A stretch of 64,000 nucleotides of DNA from Meridianimarinicoccus aquatilis (GTDB taxonomy: Bacteria > Pseudomonadota > Alphaproteobacteria > Rhodobacterales > Rhodobacteraceae), in assembly GCF_004358675.1 (NCBI RefSeq), contig NZ_SMZO01000002.1, positions 1 through 64,000 on the forward strand. The letters are read 5' to 3'. Made by a program: the position numbers and the translations under genes. Positions 8,424 to 16,607 of the stretch are shown here, piece by piece. Every line of letters begins with the position of its first letter. Position 1 is the first letter of the stretch. The notes below the pieces were generated by a model, which saw only the letters and a program-made list of their open reading frames with translations, did not search any database and was not told the DNA's origin.

Positions 8424-9128
8424 TCAGCCCGGTTTGCGGAACATTGCCGACGCCGCAGCGGTCCTAACATCCCCGCTGCGTTTCTCTGCCAGAACCGCTC
8501 GTCCCCGCTGCACCCCCGGCCGCGCCGCGCACACGTCGAGCCAGCGGGCCAAATGCGGTTTGTCATCAAGGGTTTGCTGCTGCCCTTCCCACAAGGATGC
8601 CCAGCCCCAAGTGGCCATATCAGCGATGCTGTAAAAGTCGCCCGCGATCCATTCGTTCTCGGCCAGTCGGCGGTCCAGCACACCGTAAAGCCGCGCGACC
8701 TCATTGCGGTAGCGGTCTTTGGCGTAGGGAAGGTCGTTAGGTGGTTCCATCGCGGGCGCGTATTTCAAAAAGTGATGCGCTTGGCCTGCCATTGGGCCGA
8801 CGCCGCCCATCTGCCACATCAACCATTCCTCAACAGATATCCTGTCGCGTTCGGTGCTGCCGTAAAACTGGCCAGTCTTGCGCGCGAGGTACATCAAGAT
8901 CGCGCCGCTTTCGAACACGCTGATCGGGGCGCCGTCCGGTCCTTCTGGATCGACGATCGCAGGCATACGGTTGTTGGGCGCAATTTTCAGAAAGGCGGCA
9001 TCAAACTGATCGCCCTTGCCGATGTCGATTGGCTGAACGGTATAGGGCAGGCCCATTTCTTCCAGTGCGATGGATACTTTCCATCCGTTCGGGGTGGGCC
9101 AAAAGAACAGTTCGATGGGTGCAGTCAT
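8424..9128 (-). CDS. Glutathione S-transferase family protein
   Basis: 234 residues. The N-terminal thioredoxin-like domain (about 5-88) includes TPNGWKVSIALEEMGLPY and the glutathione-binding ESGAILMYLA near residue 73. The C-terminal all-helical domain includes GPMAGQAHHF and SIADMATWGW (N-capping-box region). The pattern is closest to the YfcG/YghU-like Nu-class group, which bind glutathione or glutathione disulfide; the substrate is unknown. A good ACAGGAGCC precedes the ATG. The gene diverges from metZ across 151 bases and converges with yciB. Confidence 0.9.
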   Translation of the reverse strand: MTAPIELFFWPTPNGWKVSIALEEMGLPYTVQPIDIGKGDQFDAAFLKIAPNNRMPAIVDPEGPDGAPISVFESGAILMYLARKTGQFYGSTERDRISVEEWLMWQMGGVGPMAGQAHHFLKYAPAMEPPNDLPYAKDRYRNEVARLYGVLDRRLAENEWIAGDFYSIADMATWGWASLWEGQQQTLDDKPHLARWLDVCAARPGVQRGRAVLAEKRSGDVRTAAASAMFRKPG

Positions 9129-9157
9129 GCCGCGGGCTCCTGTAAGGGTGATGCGTA

Positions 9158-9250
9158 ACAGTCACATGTGACGCCGGGGGCGCAAGGGGGAGCACGTGAC
9201 TGTGACCAGGGGTTCTGCTGCTTGACTGAGAGCGGGCACTGGTCTAGCGC
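9158..9250 (+). promoter_or_regulatory. GST/metZ divergent promoter with dyads
   Basis: GTCACATGTGAC (9161-9172) is a perfect 12-base palindrome. ACAGTCAC (9158-9165) also pairs with GTGACTGT (9196-9203) across 30 bases, giving two overlapping dyads with CACATG/CACGTG cores. A TTGACT at 9222-9227, 17 bases before TAGCGC (9245-9250), is a candidate metZ promoter. No SAM riboswitch core was recognised. The assignments are pattern-based only. Confidence 0.35.
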
Positions 9251-9279
9251 GGGCAGGCCCGACAGACCGGAGTCATCCA

Positions 9280-10488
9280 ATGCCAGACGATCAAAAACCG
9301 CTTTCGCCCAAGATTACCCGCAATGTGCGGACCAGACTGGTGCATGACGGCATTCGCCGCAGCCAGTACGGCGAGGTGTCCGAAGCGATGTTCCTGACGC
9401 AGGGTTTTGTCTATGATACGGCCGAGCAAGCCGAAGCGCGCTTTGTTGAACTTGGCGATGACGAGTTCATCTATGCACGTTATGGCAACCCGACCGTGCG
9501 GATGTTTGAAGAACGTATCGCCAGCCTTGAAGGTGCCGAGGATGCTTTTGCGACGGCTTCCGGCATGGCTGCGGTCAACGGTGCGCTTTGCTCCATGTTG
9601 CGGGCAGGGGACCACGTCGTGTCGGCGCGGGCGCTGTTTGGATCGTGCTTGTACATCCTAGAAGAGGTGCTGACCCGCTATGGTGTTGAAGTCACTTTTG
9701 TTGACGGGACCGATCTTGATCAATGGCGCGCAGCAGTTCGGCCCGGCACCAAAGCCGTCTTTCTGGAAGCGATTTCAAATCCGACGCTTGAGATAATCGA
9801 CATCAAAGCGGTGTCGGAAATCGCCCATGCGCAGGGCGCTATGGTGCTGGTCGACAACGTGTTTGCCACGCCGATTCTGCAACGCTCGCTTGAGTTGGGC
9901 GCAGATGCGCTGATCTATTCGGCGACCAAACATATCGACGGGCAGGGCCGGGTTCTTGGCGGGGTCATCCTTGGCACCAAAGAGTTTATCCGCAAAACGG
10001 TTGAACCGTACATGAAGCATACCGGCGGTTCCATGAGCCCATTCAATGCGTGGGTGTTGCTGAAAGGTCTGGAAACGATGGACCTGCGGGTGCGGGCCCA
10101 AGCCGCGACTGCCCTACATTTGGCAAGTTCACTGGCGGGGCATGAAAAGCTGTCGCGGGTGGTTTTCCCCGGCCTGTCTGACCATCCGCAACATGATCTT
10201 GCGGCGCGGCAGATGGAACGCGGCGGCACCGTCTTGGCGATCGAGTTGAAAGGCGGGCAAGACGCCGCGTTCAAATTCCTCAACGCGCTTGAGATTTTCA
10301 CCATCTCGAACAATCTTGGGGATGCCAAAAGCATCGTAACCCATCCTGCCACCACGACTCATCAACGGCTTCCCGCCGATCAGAAGGTGTCGCTGGGCAT
10401 TACTCCGGGTCTGATCCGGGTGTCTTGCGGGCTCGAAGATGCGGATGATTTGCTAAGCGACATTTTTGCGGCGTTGGAAGTGATCTGA
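9280..10488 (+). CDS. metZ: O-succinylhomoserine sulfhydrylase
   Basis: 402 residues, the usual length. PLP-dependent trans-sulfuration fold (Cys/Met metabolism). Landmarks: YARYGNPTVRMFEERIASLEGAE, SGMAAV, FLEAISNPTLE, VDNVFATP, and the PLP lysine in YSATKHIDGQGR (K217). Substrate-side motif YMKHTGGSMSPFNAW follows. MetZ makes homocysteine from O-succinylhomoserine and sulfide in methionine synthesis, in the cytoplasm. It is distinguished from MetB/MetC by the SATKHIDGQGR pattern and the THPATTTHQRL segment. It is monocistronic by spacing (89 bases to folE2). Confidence 0.92.
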   Translation: MPDDQKPLSPKITRNVRTRLVHDGIRRSQYGEVSEAMFLTQGFVYDTAEQAEARFVELGDDEFIYARYGNPTVRMFEERIASLEGAEDAFATASGMAAVNGALCSMLRAGDHVVSARALFGSCLYILEEVLTRYGVEVTFVDGTDLDQWRAAVRPGTKAVFLEAISNPTLEIIDIKAVSEIAHAQGAMVLVDNVFATPILQRSLELGADALIYSATKHIDGQGRVLGGVILGTKEFIRKTVEPYMKHTGGSMSPFNAWVLLKGLETMDLRVRAQAATALHLASSLAGHEKLSRVVFPGLSDHPQHDLAARQMERGGTVLAIELKGGQDAAFKFLNALEIFTISNNLGDAKSIVTHPATTTHQRLPADQKVSLGITPGLIRVSCGLEDADDLLSDIFAALEVI

Positions 10489-10577
10489 AGCGGGTTCTGT
10501 CGCGTATCTTTGTCGTAACTGGACATTGAGTCTGCGCAGCCCAAGTTTGGGGTGTCGCAGTTGAGGAGATCCGCAAG

Positions 10578-11684
10578 ATGAACATCCACTCGCCCGTTTT
10601 GGACCGTGACCCAACACCGCAGGACGCCGCAGAGGCGCTTTTGCTTCTTAAAAAGTGGGTTGGCCAAGCCAGCGAAGCGGAACTTGACGGGCTGGACCCA
10701 GCCCTGCGCAAGCTCACTGTCGGGCGGGCGGCCGATGCCGCTTACCCCGATCTGTCCCGGCAGTATCCCGAGGACTTTTTGGTTACGCCGCAGTACAAAG
10801 ACGCCCTTCCAGACCTTCAAAACGGCCCGGCGAGCTTGATCAAAGGGGCGCGACAGCAAATCCAGCATGTGGGCATTTCCAATTTTCGTCTGCCGATCCG
10901 GTTTCAGACCCGTGACAATGGTGATTTGACGCTTGAGACAAGCGTGACCGGCACCGTGAGCCTTGAGGCCGAGAAGAAGGGCATTAACATGTCCCGGATT
11001 ATGCGGACGTTTTATGGCCACGCAGAAAAGACTTTCAGCTTTGGCGTTATCGAAGCCGCGCTGGACGACTATAAAACCGATCTTGAAAGCTTTGACGCGC
11101 GCATTCAGATGCGGTTTTCGTTCCCGGTCAAGATTGACAGCCTCCGCTCCGGCCTGTCGGGGTATCAGTATTACGACATCGCTTTGGAAGTTGTTGAGCA
11201 TGGGGGCGTGCGGCGCCGGATGGTGCATCTGGACTATGTCTATTCTTCCACGTGCCCATGTTCTTTGGAACTGTCCGAGCATGCACGCCGTACACGCGGG
11301 CAGCTGGCGACGCCGCATTCGCAGCGTTCGGTTGCGCGGGTGTCGGTCGAATTGGCTGCAGACGCGGCGACCTTGTGGTTCGAGGATCTGATCGACATGT
11401 GCCGGAGCGCGGTTCCCACGGAAACGCAGGTCATGGTCAAGCGCGAAGATGAACAGGCATTCGCTGAACTGAACGCCGCAAACCCAATCTTTGTTGAAGA
11501 TGCGGCCCGTTTGTTCTGCGCAGAGCTGCTTAAGGACCCGCGCGTGGGTGATTTCCGTGTAATGGCCAGCCATCAGGAGAGCCTGCACAGCCACGACGCT
11601 GTGAGTATCTTGACCGAAGGGGACACATTCGCGGCTGACAGCTTAGATCCGCGTACGTTTAGCACCCTTTTCCACGTGGGTTGA
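10578..11684 (+). CDS. folE2: GTP cyclohydrolase FolE2 (type IB)
   Basis: 368 residues. Converts GTP to dihydroneopterin triphosphate, the first step of folate (and possibly queuosine) synthesis. Type IB signatures: GISNFRLPIRF near the start of the tunnel fold, KGINMSRIMR, the metal-site STCPCSLELSEH (C226, C228), TPHSQRS (H247) and the terminal SLHSHDA. Preceded by GAGGAG at an ideal distance. Type IB enzymes accept Mn/Fe in place of Zn and often substitute for FolE under zinc limitation. Here it stands alone; folB-folP are about 11 kb away. Confidence 0.95.
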   Translation: MNIHSPVLDRDPTPQDAAEALLLLKKWVGQASEAELDGLDPALRKLTVGRAADAAYPDLSRQYPEDFLVTPQYKDALPDLQNGPASLIKGARQQIQHVGISNFRLPIRFQTRDNGDLTLETSVTGTVSLEAEKKGINMSRIMRTFYGHAEKTFSFGVIEAALDDYKTDLESFDARIQMRFSFPVKIDSLRSGLSGYQYYDIALEVVEHGGVRRRMVHLDYVYSSTCPCSLELSEHARRTRGQLATPHSQRSVARVSVELAADAATLWFEDLIDMCRSAVPTETQVMVKREDEQAFAELNAANPIFVEDAARLFCAELLKDPRVGDFRVMASHQESLHSHDAVSILTEGDTFAADSLDPRTFSTLFHVG

Positions 11685-11767
11685 GCTGATCCCCGTACTT
11701 GGTGCCCGGTCAACTCACCAATTACGGGGATTGTTTATAGTTCGTTAAGTATTGCATCCTAAACAGC

Positions 11768-12493
11768 ATGCTCGTACCAGAGCTTGCGGAATGGAGGGTG
11801 CTTTTTTCCATGGCAATTTCGTTTCAAGGTCTTCGTGCAAAAGAAGGTGCTTGTGCTGGAAGCTACACTTCGATGTATTCGTTGTGCGCGAAACCGGATT
11901 GTCGCGGTGCACTGACCGATGTTCTTGCCGAAATAACCGAACGGGCAGACAGCATTCCGGGGATAGAGCATTACAGTTGCGTGCAGTCCCGTAACCATCC
12001 GGATGTGTTTCAGGTTTTCTATCGGAGGAAGCGTTTTTTCCCCTATTTGCTGAATTCTGACAGCACCCTTACCCGGAGTTTGATAAGACGGCTCAAAAAA
12101 TACGCGATCCGGCCCACCCGCGACCGGTTTTTGCCTATTGGCCTCGTGCAACTGCCGCATGACCCCAACCGGCCCCCGCCGAAAATCGTTGTTTCAGTCA
12201 CCATGATAGCCAAACCTGACTGCATCTCGTCCATGCCAAGCGTTCTTCGCTCGGGCCGGGACATTGTTCACGCGATTTCGGGAACTTACCGGATTGAGCA
12301 TAGCCAGAGTGTTGCGCGCCCCGAATTTTTCCATACCAATCTTGAGTGGGAGTCGTTGGAAGCCTTCAACGCCTATATGCAAAGCCCCGTGTTCGAGCAG
12401 GTCGTCGGTCCGATCGTTCCCAAGCTCTCAAGTCGAACTTTGGATATTCTGGATGTTATCGGGTACTCAGATAAGTCAGGGTCGCCTTTGTGA
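11768..12493 (+). CDS. Hypothetical protein with two ABM-like ferredoxin-fold repeats
   Basis: Up to 241 residues, not a family I recognise by name. Two stretches (about 38-100 and 138-230) each show the strand-helix layout of antibiotic-biosynthesis-monooxygenase-like domains: CAKPDCRGALTDVLAEI with IPGIEHYSCVQS, and VTMIAKPDCISSMPSVL with YRIEHSQSV. In the second, FHTNLEWESLEAFNAYMQS is the typical ABM ending. The repeated AKPDC motif suggests internal duplication. The start is uncertain: ATG 11768 has no ribosome site, and ATG 11810 follows GGAGGG at a long spacing. It converges with the metallopeptidase gene with a 1-base gap. Confidence 0.6.
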   Translation: MLVPELAEWRVLFSMAISFQGLRAKEGACAGSYTSMYSLCAKPDCRGALTDVLAEITERADSIPGIEHYSCVQSRNHPDVFQVFYRRKRFFPYLLNSDSTLTRSLIRRLKKYAIRPTRDRFLPIGLVQLPHDPNRPPPKIVVSVTMIAKPDCISSMPSVLRSGRDIVHAISGTYRIEHSQSVARPEFFHTNLEWESLEAFNAYMQSPVFEQVVGPIVPKLSSRTLDILDVIGYSDKSGSPL

Positions 12494-12494
12494 C

Positions 12495-13499
12495 CTAGGG
12501 CTTTTTGTGAATGATCCGGTGGATGAACGCCAGTTTCCGTTCGACCGATTCAGATAAGACAAAGGGATACAGGTCAGGCTGTCCCATGGATCTGTTGATC
12601 GCGTTCATGGCCACGGTCAACGGTACCCAATCGGCGATTGTTGCCTTAAACGTTCCACGCTTGTACGGGTCTGTGTCCATTTCCACGTCGTCCCCGCCTG
12701 TTCCTGCAAGGGTCATCCCAAAGGCATGGGCGGTCTCGGAAGAGTCCACGATGTGAATGTAGTGGGCCCAGGTTTCAGCGAAATCTTCCCAAGGATGGGC
12801 GCTTGCATAGCTGCTTATGAACCGGTCTGGCCAATCAAGCGGTGGCCCTTCGGCATAATGACGCTGAAGCGATTTTCCGTAATCTGCGCGGTCATCGCCG
12901 AATACGGCACGGCATTCGTCCAGCAAGCCACGGTCGCGCACCAGGACTTGCCAATAGTAATGTCCCACCTCGTGCCGCATATGGCCGATCAGGGTTCTGT
13001 AAGGTTCACCCATGGCGGTACGGCGCGCTTCGCGTTCCGCGTCATCGCCTTCGGCAATGTTGAGTGTGATCAAACCGTCAGCATGCCCGGTGAGAAACGT
13101 CTCGCCATCGACTTCTGTGCTGTCGGCAAGAAAATCAAACGCTAACCCATCAGGAACTTCGTCGCGGGTGGGGTGGGGCAGTTTCCATTTCAAGATGGAA
13201 TAGAACAGATACCGTTTCGCTTGTTCTATGGACCGCCAGTTGGTGATATTTTCATCGCTGGACATATCCGGGATGGTCCGATTGTGCAGACATGCCGTGC
13301 AAAACTGTTCCTTTGGTCGCGCAAGCCAGTTGCATCCAGCGACGGGACGATTCTCACAGATCCGCGTTGCTTTGCTGCCGGTCAGCGCAACAAACTTTGA
13401 TGCGACGCTGTCATAGGCAAGGCCTGTGTCACAGTTCAGGCAGACGGAATTGTCGAAATGGACTTCTTCACGGCATACGGGGCAGGCAAAACGTTTCAT
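12495..13499 (-). CDS. Zinc-ribbon plus zincin metallopeptidase
   Basis: 334 residues from ATG 13499, preceded by AAGGAA; the upstream in-frame extension is discarded because the zinc ribbon begins directly at MKRFACPVC. The N-terminus has CPVC/CLNC (residues 6-23) and a second cysteine set (CENRPVAGCNW, CTACLHNR). The central domain has HEVGHYYW (HExxH, 176-180), and a downstream WEDFAETWAHY can supply the third ligand region. This matches the putative zinc-binding metallopeptidase family (Peptidase_Mx with DUF2248-type ribbon). No signal peptide, so it is cytoplasmic; substrate unknown. Confidence 0.85.
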   Translation of the reverse strand: MKRFACPVCREEVHFDNSVCLNCDTGLAYDSVASKFVALTGSKATRICENRPVAGCNWLARPKEQFCTACLHNRTIPDMSSDENITNWRSIEQAKRYLFYSILKWKLPHPTRDEVPDGLAFDFLADSTEVDGETFLTGHADGLITLNIAEGDDAEREARRTAMGEPYRTLIGHMRHEVGHYYWQVLVRDRGLLDECRAVFGDDRADYGKSLQRHYAEGPPLDWPDRFISSYASAHPWEDFAETWAHYIHIVDSSETAHAFGMTLAGTGGDDVEMDTDPYKRGTFKATIADWVPLTVAMNAINRSMGQPDLYPFVLSESVERKLAFIHRIIHKKP

Positions 13500-13606
13500 C
13501 GCCGGGGATTCCTTGAGTCGGGCTATGCCTTGAATGCCATACCACTGGGGGAACGCAAGCAAAGCCCGCGCTTGACAGTCCCGCGCGCGCTGCCCATGCC
13601 TTGGCC

Positions 13607-15052
13607 ATGATTGATTTCCGACCTGTGGGATATGTCATCGGTTTGCTGGTTATGGTGCTGGGTGTGACGATGGTTGCGCCCATTGCGCTTGACCTGCGCT
13701 TGGGCAATGGCAATTGGGTTGCTTTCGTCGAAAGTGCCGCGATCTGCATCGGAATTGGCGGAGCCATGGCTTTGTCTTGCGCCAACGGCACCCATGAAAA
13801 GCTGACGCTGCAACAGATATTCCTACTGACAACGGGTGTTTGGGTTGTGTTGCCGATGTTCGGCGCTTTGCCCTTGTGGATTGGCGAAACGGAAGCCGGG
13901 TTCACCGATGCCTTTTTTGAGGCCATGTCCGGGCTGACAACAACTGGATCCACTGTACTCAGCGGACTTGATGACATGTCCGAAGGCGTTCTCTTGTGGC
14001 GCGGCATGCTGCAATGGTTTGGCGGCGTCGGTATCATTGTTGTTGCGATGGTGTTCTTGCCCGAACTGGGCGTCGGCGGCATGCAGATATTCAAATCCGA
14101 AGGCTTTGAGACGGATGGTAAGATCCTGCCAAGGGCGCGGGCAATCGCTGCGCAGATTTCCGTCATCTACCTGACGCTGACCGTGGTGTGCGGGCTGCTT
14201 TACGCGGCTCTTGGGATGTCGGGGTTTGATGCCGTCGTGCACGCAATGACAACTGTATCCACAGGCGGTTTTTCCAATTATGACGGCTCTTTTGGCCGGT
14301 TTGATGCGGAACTGCACTATGTATGCACGGCGTTCATGATCCTCGCCGCGCTGCCGTTTGTTCGCTATGTTCAGATCGTCGGTGGTCATACCGGGCCGCT
14401 TCTGCGTGACAGCCAGATCCGCGTTTTTCTGGTGATCATTTGTGTTGTGACGGCGATGCTTACTTTGTTTCTATGGCAGCAAGATGGCGTCACCGAACTG
14501 TCGTTCAGAGAGTCGCTTTATAACTCTGTTTCCGTGATGACAGGGACCGGCTACGCAAGTGCCGACTATGGCCTGTGGGGGGCGTTCCCGGTTGCGGTGA
14601 TCTTCTTTACCGGCTTGATCGGCGGCTGCGCTGGGTCAACGGCCTGTTCGGTCAAGGTGTTCCGCTATCAGCTTTTGTTCGCCTCTCTTCGGGCCCAGAT
14701 CCGCCGGATTCACTCGCCAAACGCGATCTTTGTGCCGCGTTACGACGGGCGTCCCGTGTCTGATGTGGTGTTGTCCTCGGTGATGATCTTTTTCGTCACG
14801 TTCATCTTGCTGCTGGGCCTGTTTTCCGTCGCGCTTGGCCTGACTGGCCTTGATGTGCTGACCTCGGTATCGGGCGCCGCAACGGCGATTGCCAATATCG
14901 GGCCGGGACTTGGACCCATCATTGGCCCATCGGGCAATTTTTCCAGTTTGAATGACACTGCCAAATGGCTCTTGTGCGCGGCGATGCTGTTGGGACGCCT
15001 TGAAATTCTGTCGGTCCTTGTCATTCTCACACCTCAATTCTGGCGCGATTGA
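13607..15052 (+). CDS. trkH: Trk-type potassium uptake membrane subunit TrkH
   Basis: 481 residues from ATG 13607. Four M1-P-M2-like repeats with the filter-like sequences SGLTTTGST, TVSTGGFSN, SVMTGTGYASA and the fourth near AIANIGPGLG. K+ is imported at the inner membrane together with a TrkA regulator, which is not in this window. Typical landmarks: QWFGGVGIIVVAMVFLPELGVGGMQ (short of contact with TrkA) and GGCAGSTACSVKVFR. No regulator gene is adjacent; glyQ follows after 102 bases. Confidence 0.93.
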   Translation: MIDFRPVGYVIGLLVMVLGVTMVAPIALDLRLGNGNWVAFVESAAICIGIGGAMALSCANGTHEKLTLQQIFLLTTGVWVVLPMFGALPLWIGETEAGFTDAFFEAMSGLTTTGSTVLSGLDDMSEGVLLWRGMLQWFGGVGIIVVAMVFLPELGVGGMQIFKSEGFETDGKILPRARAIAAQISVIYLTLTVVCGLLYAALGMSGFDAVVHAMTTVSTGGFSNYDGSFGRFDAELHYVCTAFMILAALPFVRYVQIVGGHTGPLLRDSQIRVFLVIICVVTAMLTLFLWQQDGVTELSFRESLYNSVSVMTGTGYASADYGLWGAFPVAVIFFTGLIGGCAGSTACSVKVFRYQLLFASLRAQIRRIHSPNAIFVPRYDGRPVSDVVLSSVMIFFVTFILLLGLFSVALGLTGLDVLTSVSGAATAIANIGPGLGPIIGPSGNFSSLNDTAKWLLCAAMLLGRLEILSVLVILTPQFWRD

Positions 15053-15154
15053 ACCCTCAAACCGGTGCTGCGGCGTCTGCAAGGGCAGCCGCTTGATTGA
15101 CCATACCCGCGCGCTTGCCTATGCAAGCCACGACCACCACGCCCGGAGAGCCCG

Positions 15155-16081
15155 ATGCCAGCACCGACCCGTCCCGACAGCTTTCAGGAAATCATTCTGC
15201 GGCTGCAGACTTATTGGGCGGCCAAGGGCTGCGCGATTCTGCAACCCTATGACATGGAAGTCGGTGCCGGAACGTTTCACCCCGGAACGACGCTGCGCAG
15301 CCTTGGCAATCGTGCGTGGGCGGCAGCCTATGTGCAGCCATCGCGCCGCCCAACCGATGGCCGCTATGGTGAGAACCCAAACCGCCTGCAGCACTACTAT
15401 CAGTATCAGGTTCTGATCAAACCTAGCCCGCCAAATCTTCAAGAGCTGTATTTGGGCAGCCTTGAAGCAATCGGTGTCGATATGAACCTGCACGATATCC
15501 GCTTCGTCGAAGACGACTGGGAAAGCCCGACACTTGGCGCGTGGGGTCTTGGTTGGGAGGTCTGGTGTGACGGCATGGAAGTGTCGCAATTCACCTATTT
15601 CCAACAGGTCGGCGGCCATGATTGCAAACCTGTTTCAGGCGAGCTGACTTATGGGTTGGAACGGTTGGCGATGTATGTGCTGGGCGTGGATCACGTCATG
15701 GATATGCCGTTCAACAGCCCGTCTGCGCCGATCCCGCTCAGCTATGGCGACGTGTTTCGCCAGACGGAACAGGAGTATTCGCGGTTTAACTTCGATACGG
15801 CGGACACAGACAAGCTGCTTCAGCATTTCAAGGATGCCGAAGCGGAGTGCCTGTCGATCCTTTCAGTCCCCGCTCAGGATCCGAAGACCGGCAAGACCAT
15901 CATCATGGCGCACCCGGCCTATGACCAGTGCATCAAGGCGTCGCATTTGTTTAACCTGCTGGATGCCCGCGGCGTCATTTCCGTTACGGAACGCCAAGCC
16001 TATATCGGGCGGGTACGAGCCTTGGCAAAAGCATGTGCCGACGCGTTTGTGCAGACCGAAGCGGGTGGGGCGGCAGCCTGA
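15155..16081 (+). CDS. glyQ: Glycyl-tRNA synthetase alpha subunit
   Basis: 308 residues, the length expected for the class II catalytic subunit of the alpha2-beta2 enzyme. Clear motifs: [26 protein letters not shown] at the N-terminus (motif 1 and 2 region), [43 protein letters not shown] and [13 protein letters not shown]. Charges tRNA-Gly with glycine using ATP. Its TGA overlaps the ATG of the DUF6446 gene (TGATG at 16079-16083), and glyS follows, so the three are translationally linked. Confidence 0.97.
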   Translation: MPAPTRPDSFQEIILRLQTYWAAKGCAILQPYDMEVGAGTFHPGTTLRSLGNRAWAAAYVQPSRRPTDGRYGENPNRLQHYYQYQVLIKPSPPNLQELYLGSLEAIGVDMNLHDIRFVEDDWESPTLGAWGLGWEVWCDGMEVSQFTYFQQVGGHDCKPVSGELTYGLERLAMYVLGVDHVMDMPFNSPSAPIPLSYGDVFRQTEQEYSRFNFDTADTDKLLQHFKDAEAECLSILSVPAQDPKTGKTIIMAHPAYDQCIKASHLFNLLDARGVISVTERQAYIGRVRALAKACADAFVQTEAGGAAA

Positions 16082-16602
16082 TGGGCAAGATACTTGCGGC
16101 CTTTATCATAGTCACCGCGCTCGTTGCGGGCGTGTCGATGTACTATTTGCAGGTGTATGCGTTTTACGACGATGTCAGCACCCAGCAGGCCGACATTCGC
16201 GTGACACCGCTTGGCGGCGGCGCGCCGACTCCGATCGGCGCAACAGACATTTGGGCGATTGATGCCGACAGTAGCCCGATCCGGTTTAGGGCCTGTTTCC
16301 AATCGACGATGGCACTGGACGACCTTGATGCCGCTTTCGAACGCTACGCCTCTGCCGAGCCACTGACAGCGCCGAGGTGGTTTGATTGTTTCGACGCCGA
16401 AGAGATTGGTGAAGCATTGGAACGCGGTGATGCGGCGGCCTTCCTCGGCACAGAAAACATTAGCTATGGCATCGACCGGATCGTGGCCATTTTACCGGAC
16501 GGGCGCGGCTTCGTCTGGCACCAGATCAACAGCTGCGGCGAGGTTGTGTTCGACGGCCAGCCAACTCCTGACGGCTGCCCAACACCACCCGAAAGCGACT
16601 GA
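16081..16602 (+). CDS. DUF6446 membrane-anchored protein
   Basis: 173 residues starting at the ATG that overlaps the glyQ stop. One N-terminal membrane segment (AAFIIVTALVAGVSMYYLQV) and a soluble, probably periplasmic domain with four cysteines (ACFQS, FDCF, NSCG, DGCP) that could form two disulfides. This small gene between glyQ and glyS is a known feature of Rhodobacteraceae, annotated DUF6446, without a known function. Its position suggests co-expression with the synthetase rather than a role in aminoacylation. Confidence 0.75.
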   Translation: MGKILAAFIIVTALVAGVSMYYLQVYAFYDDVSTQQADIRVTPLGGGAPTPIGATDIWAIDADSSPIRFRACFQSTMALDDLDAAFERYASAEPLTAPRWFDCFDAEEIGEALERGDAAAFLGTENISYGIDRIVAILPDGRGFVWHQINSCGEVVFDGQPTPDGCPTPPESD

Positions 16603-16607
16603 ATCCC

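Noticed and set aside
9129-9279. Possible SAM riboswitch upstream of metZ
   Set aside because: The spacer lacks the conserved SAM-II pseudoknot core and the SAM/SAH motif; only simple dyads and a promoter-like pair are seen.
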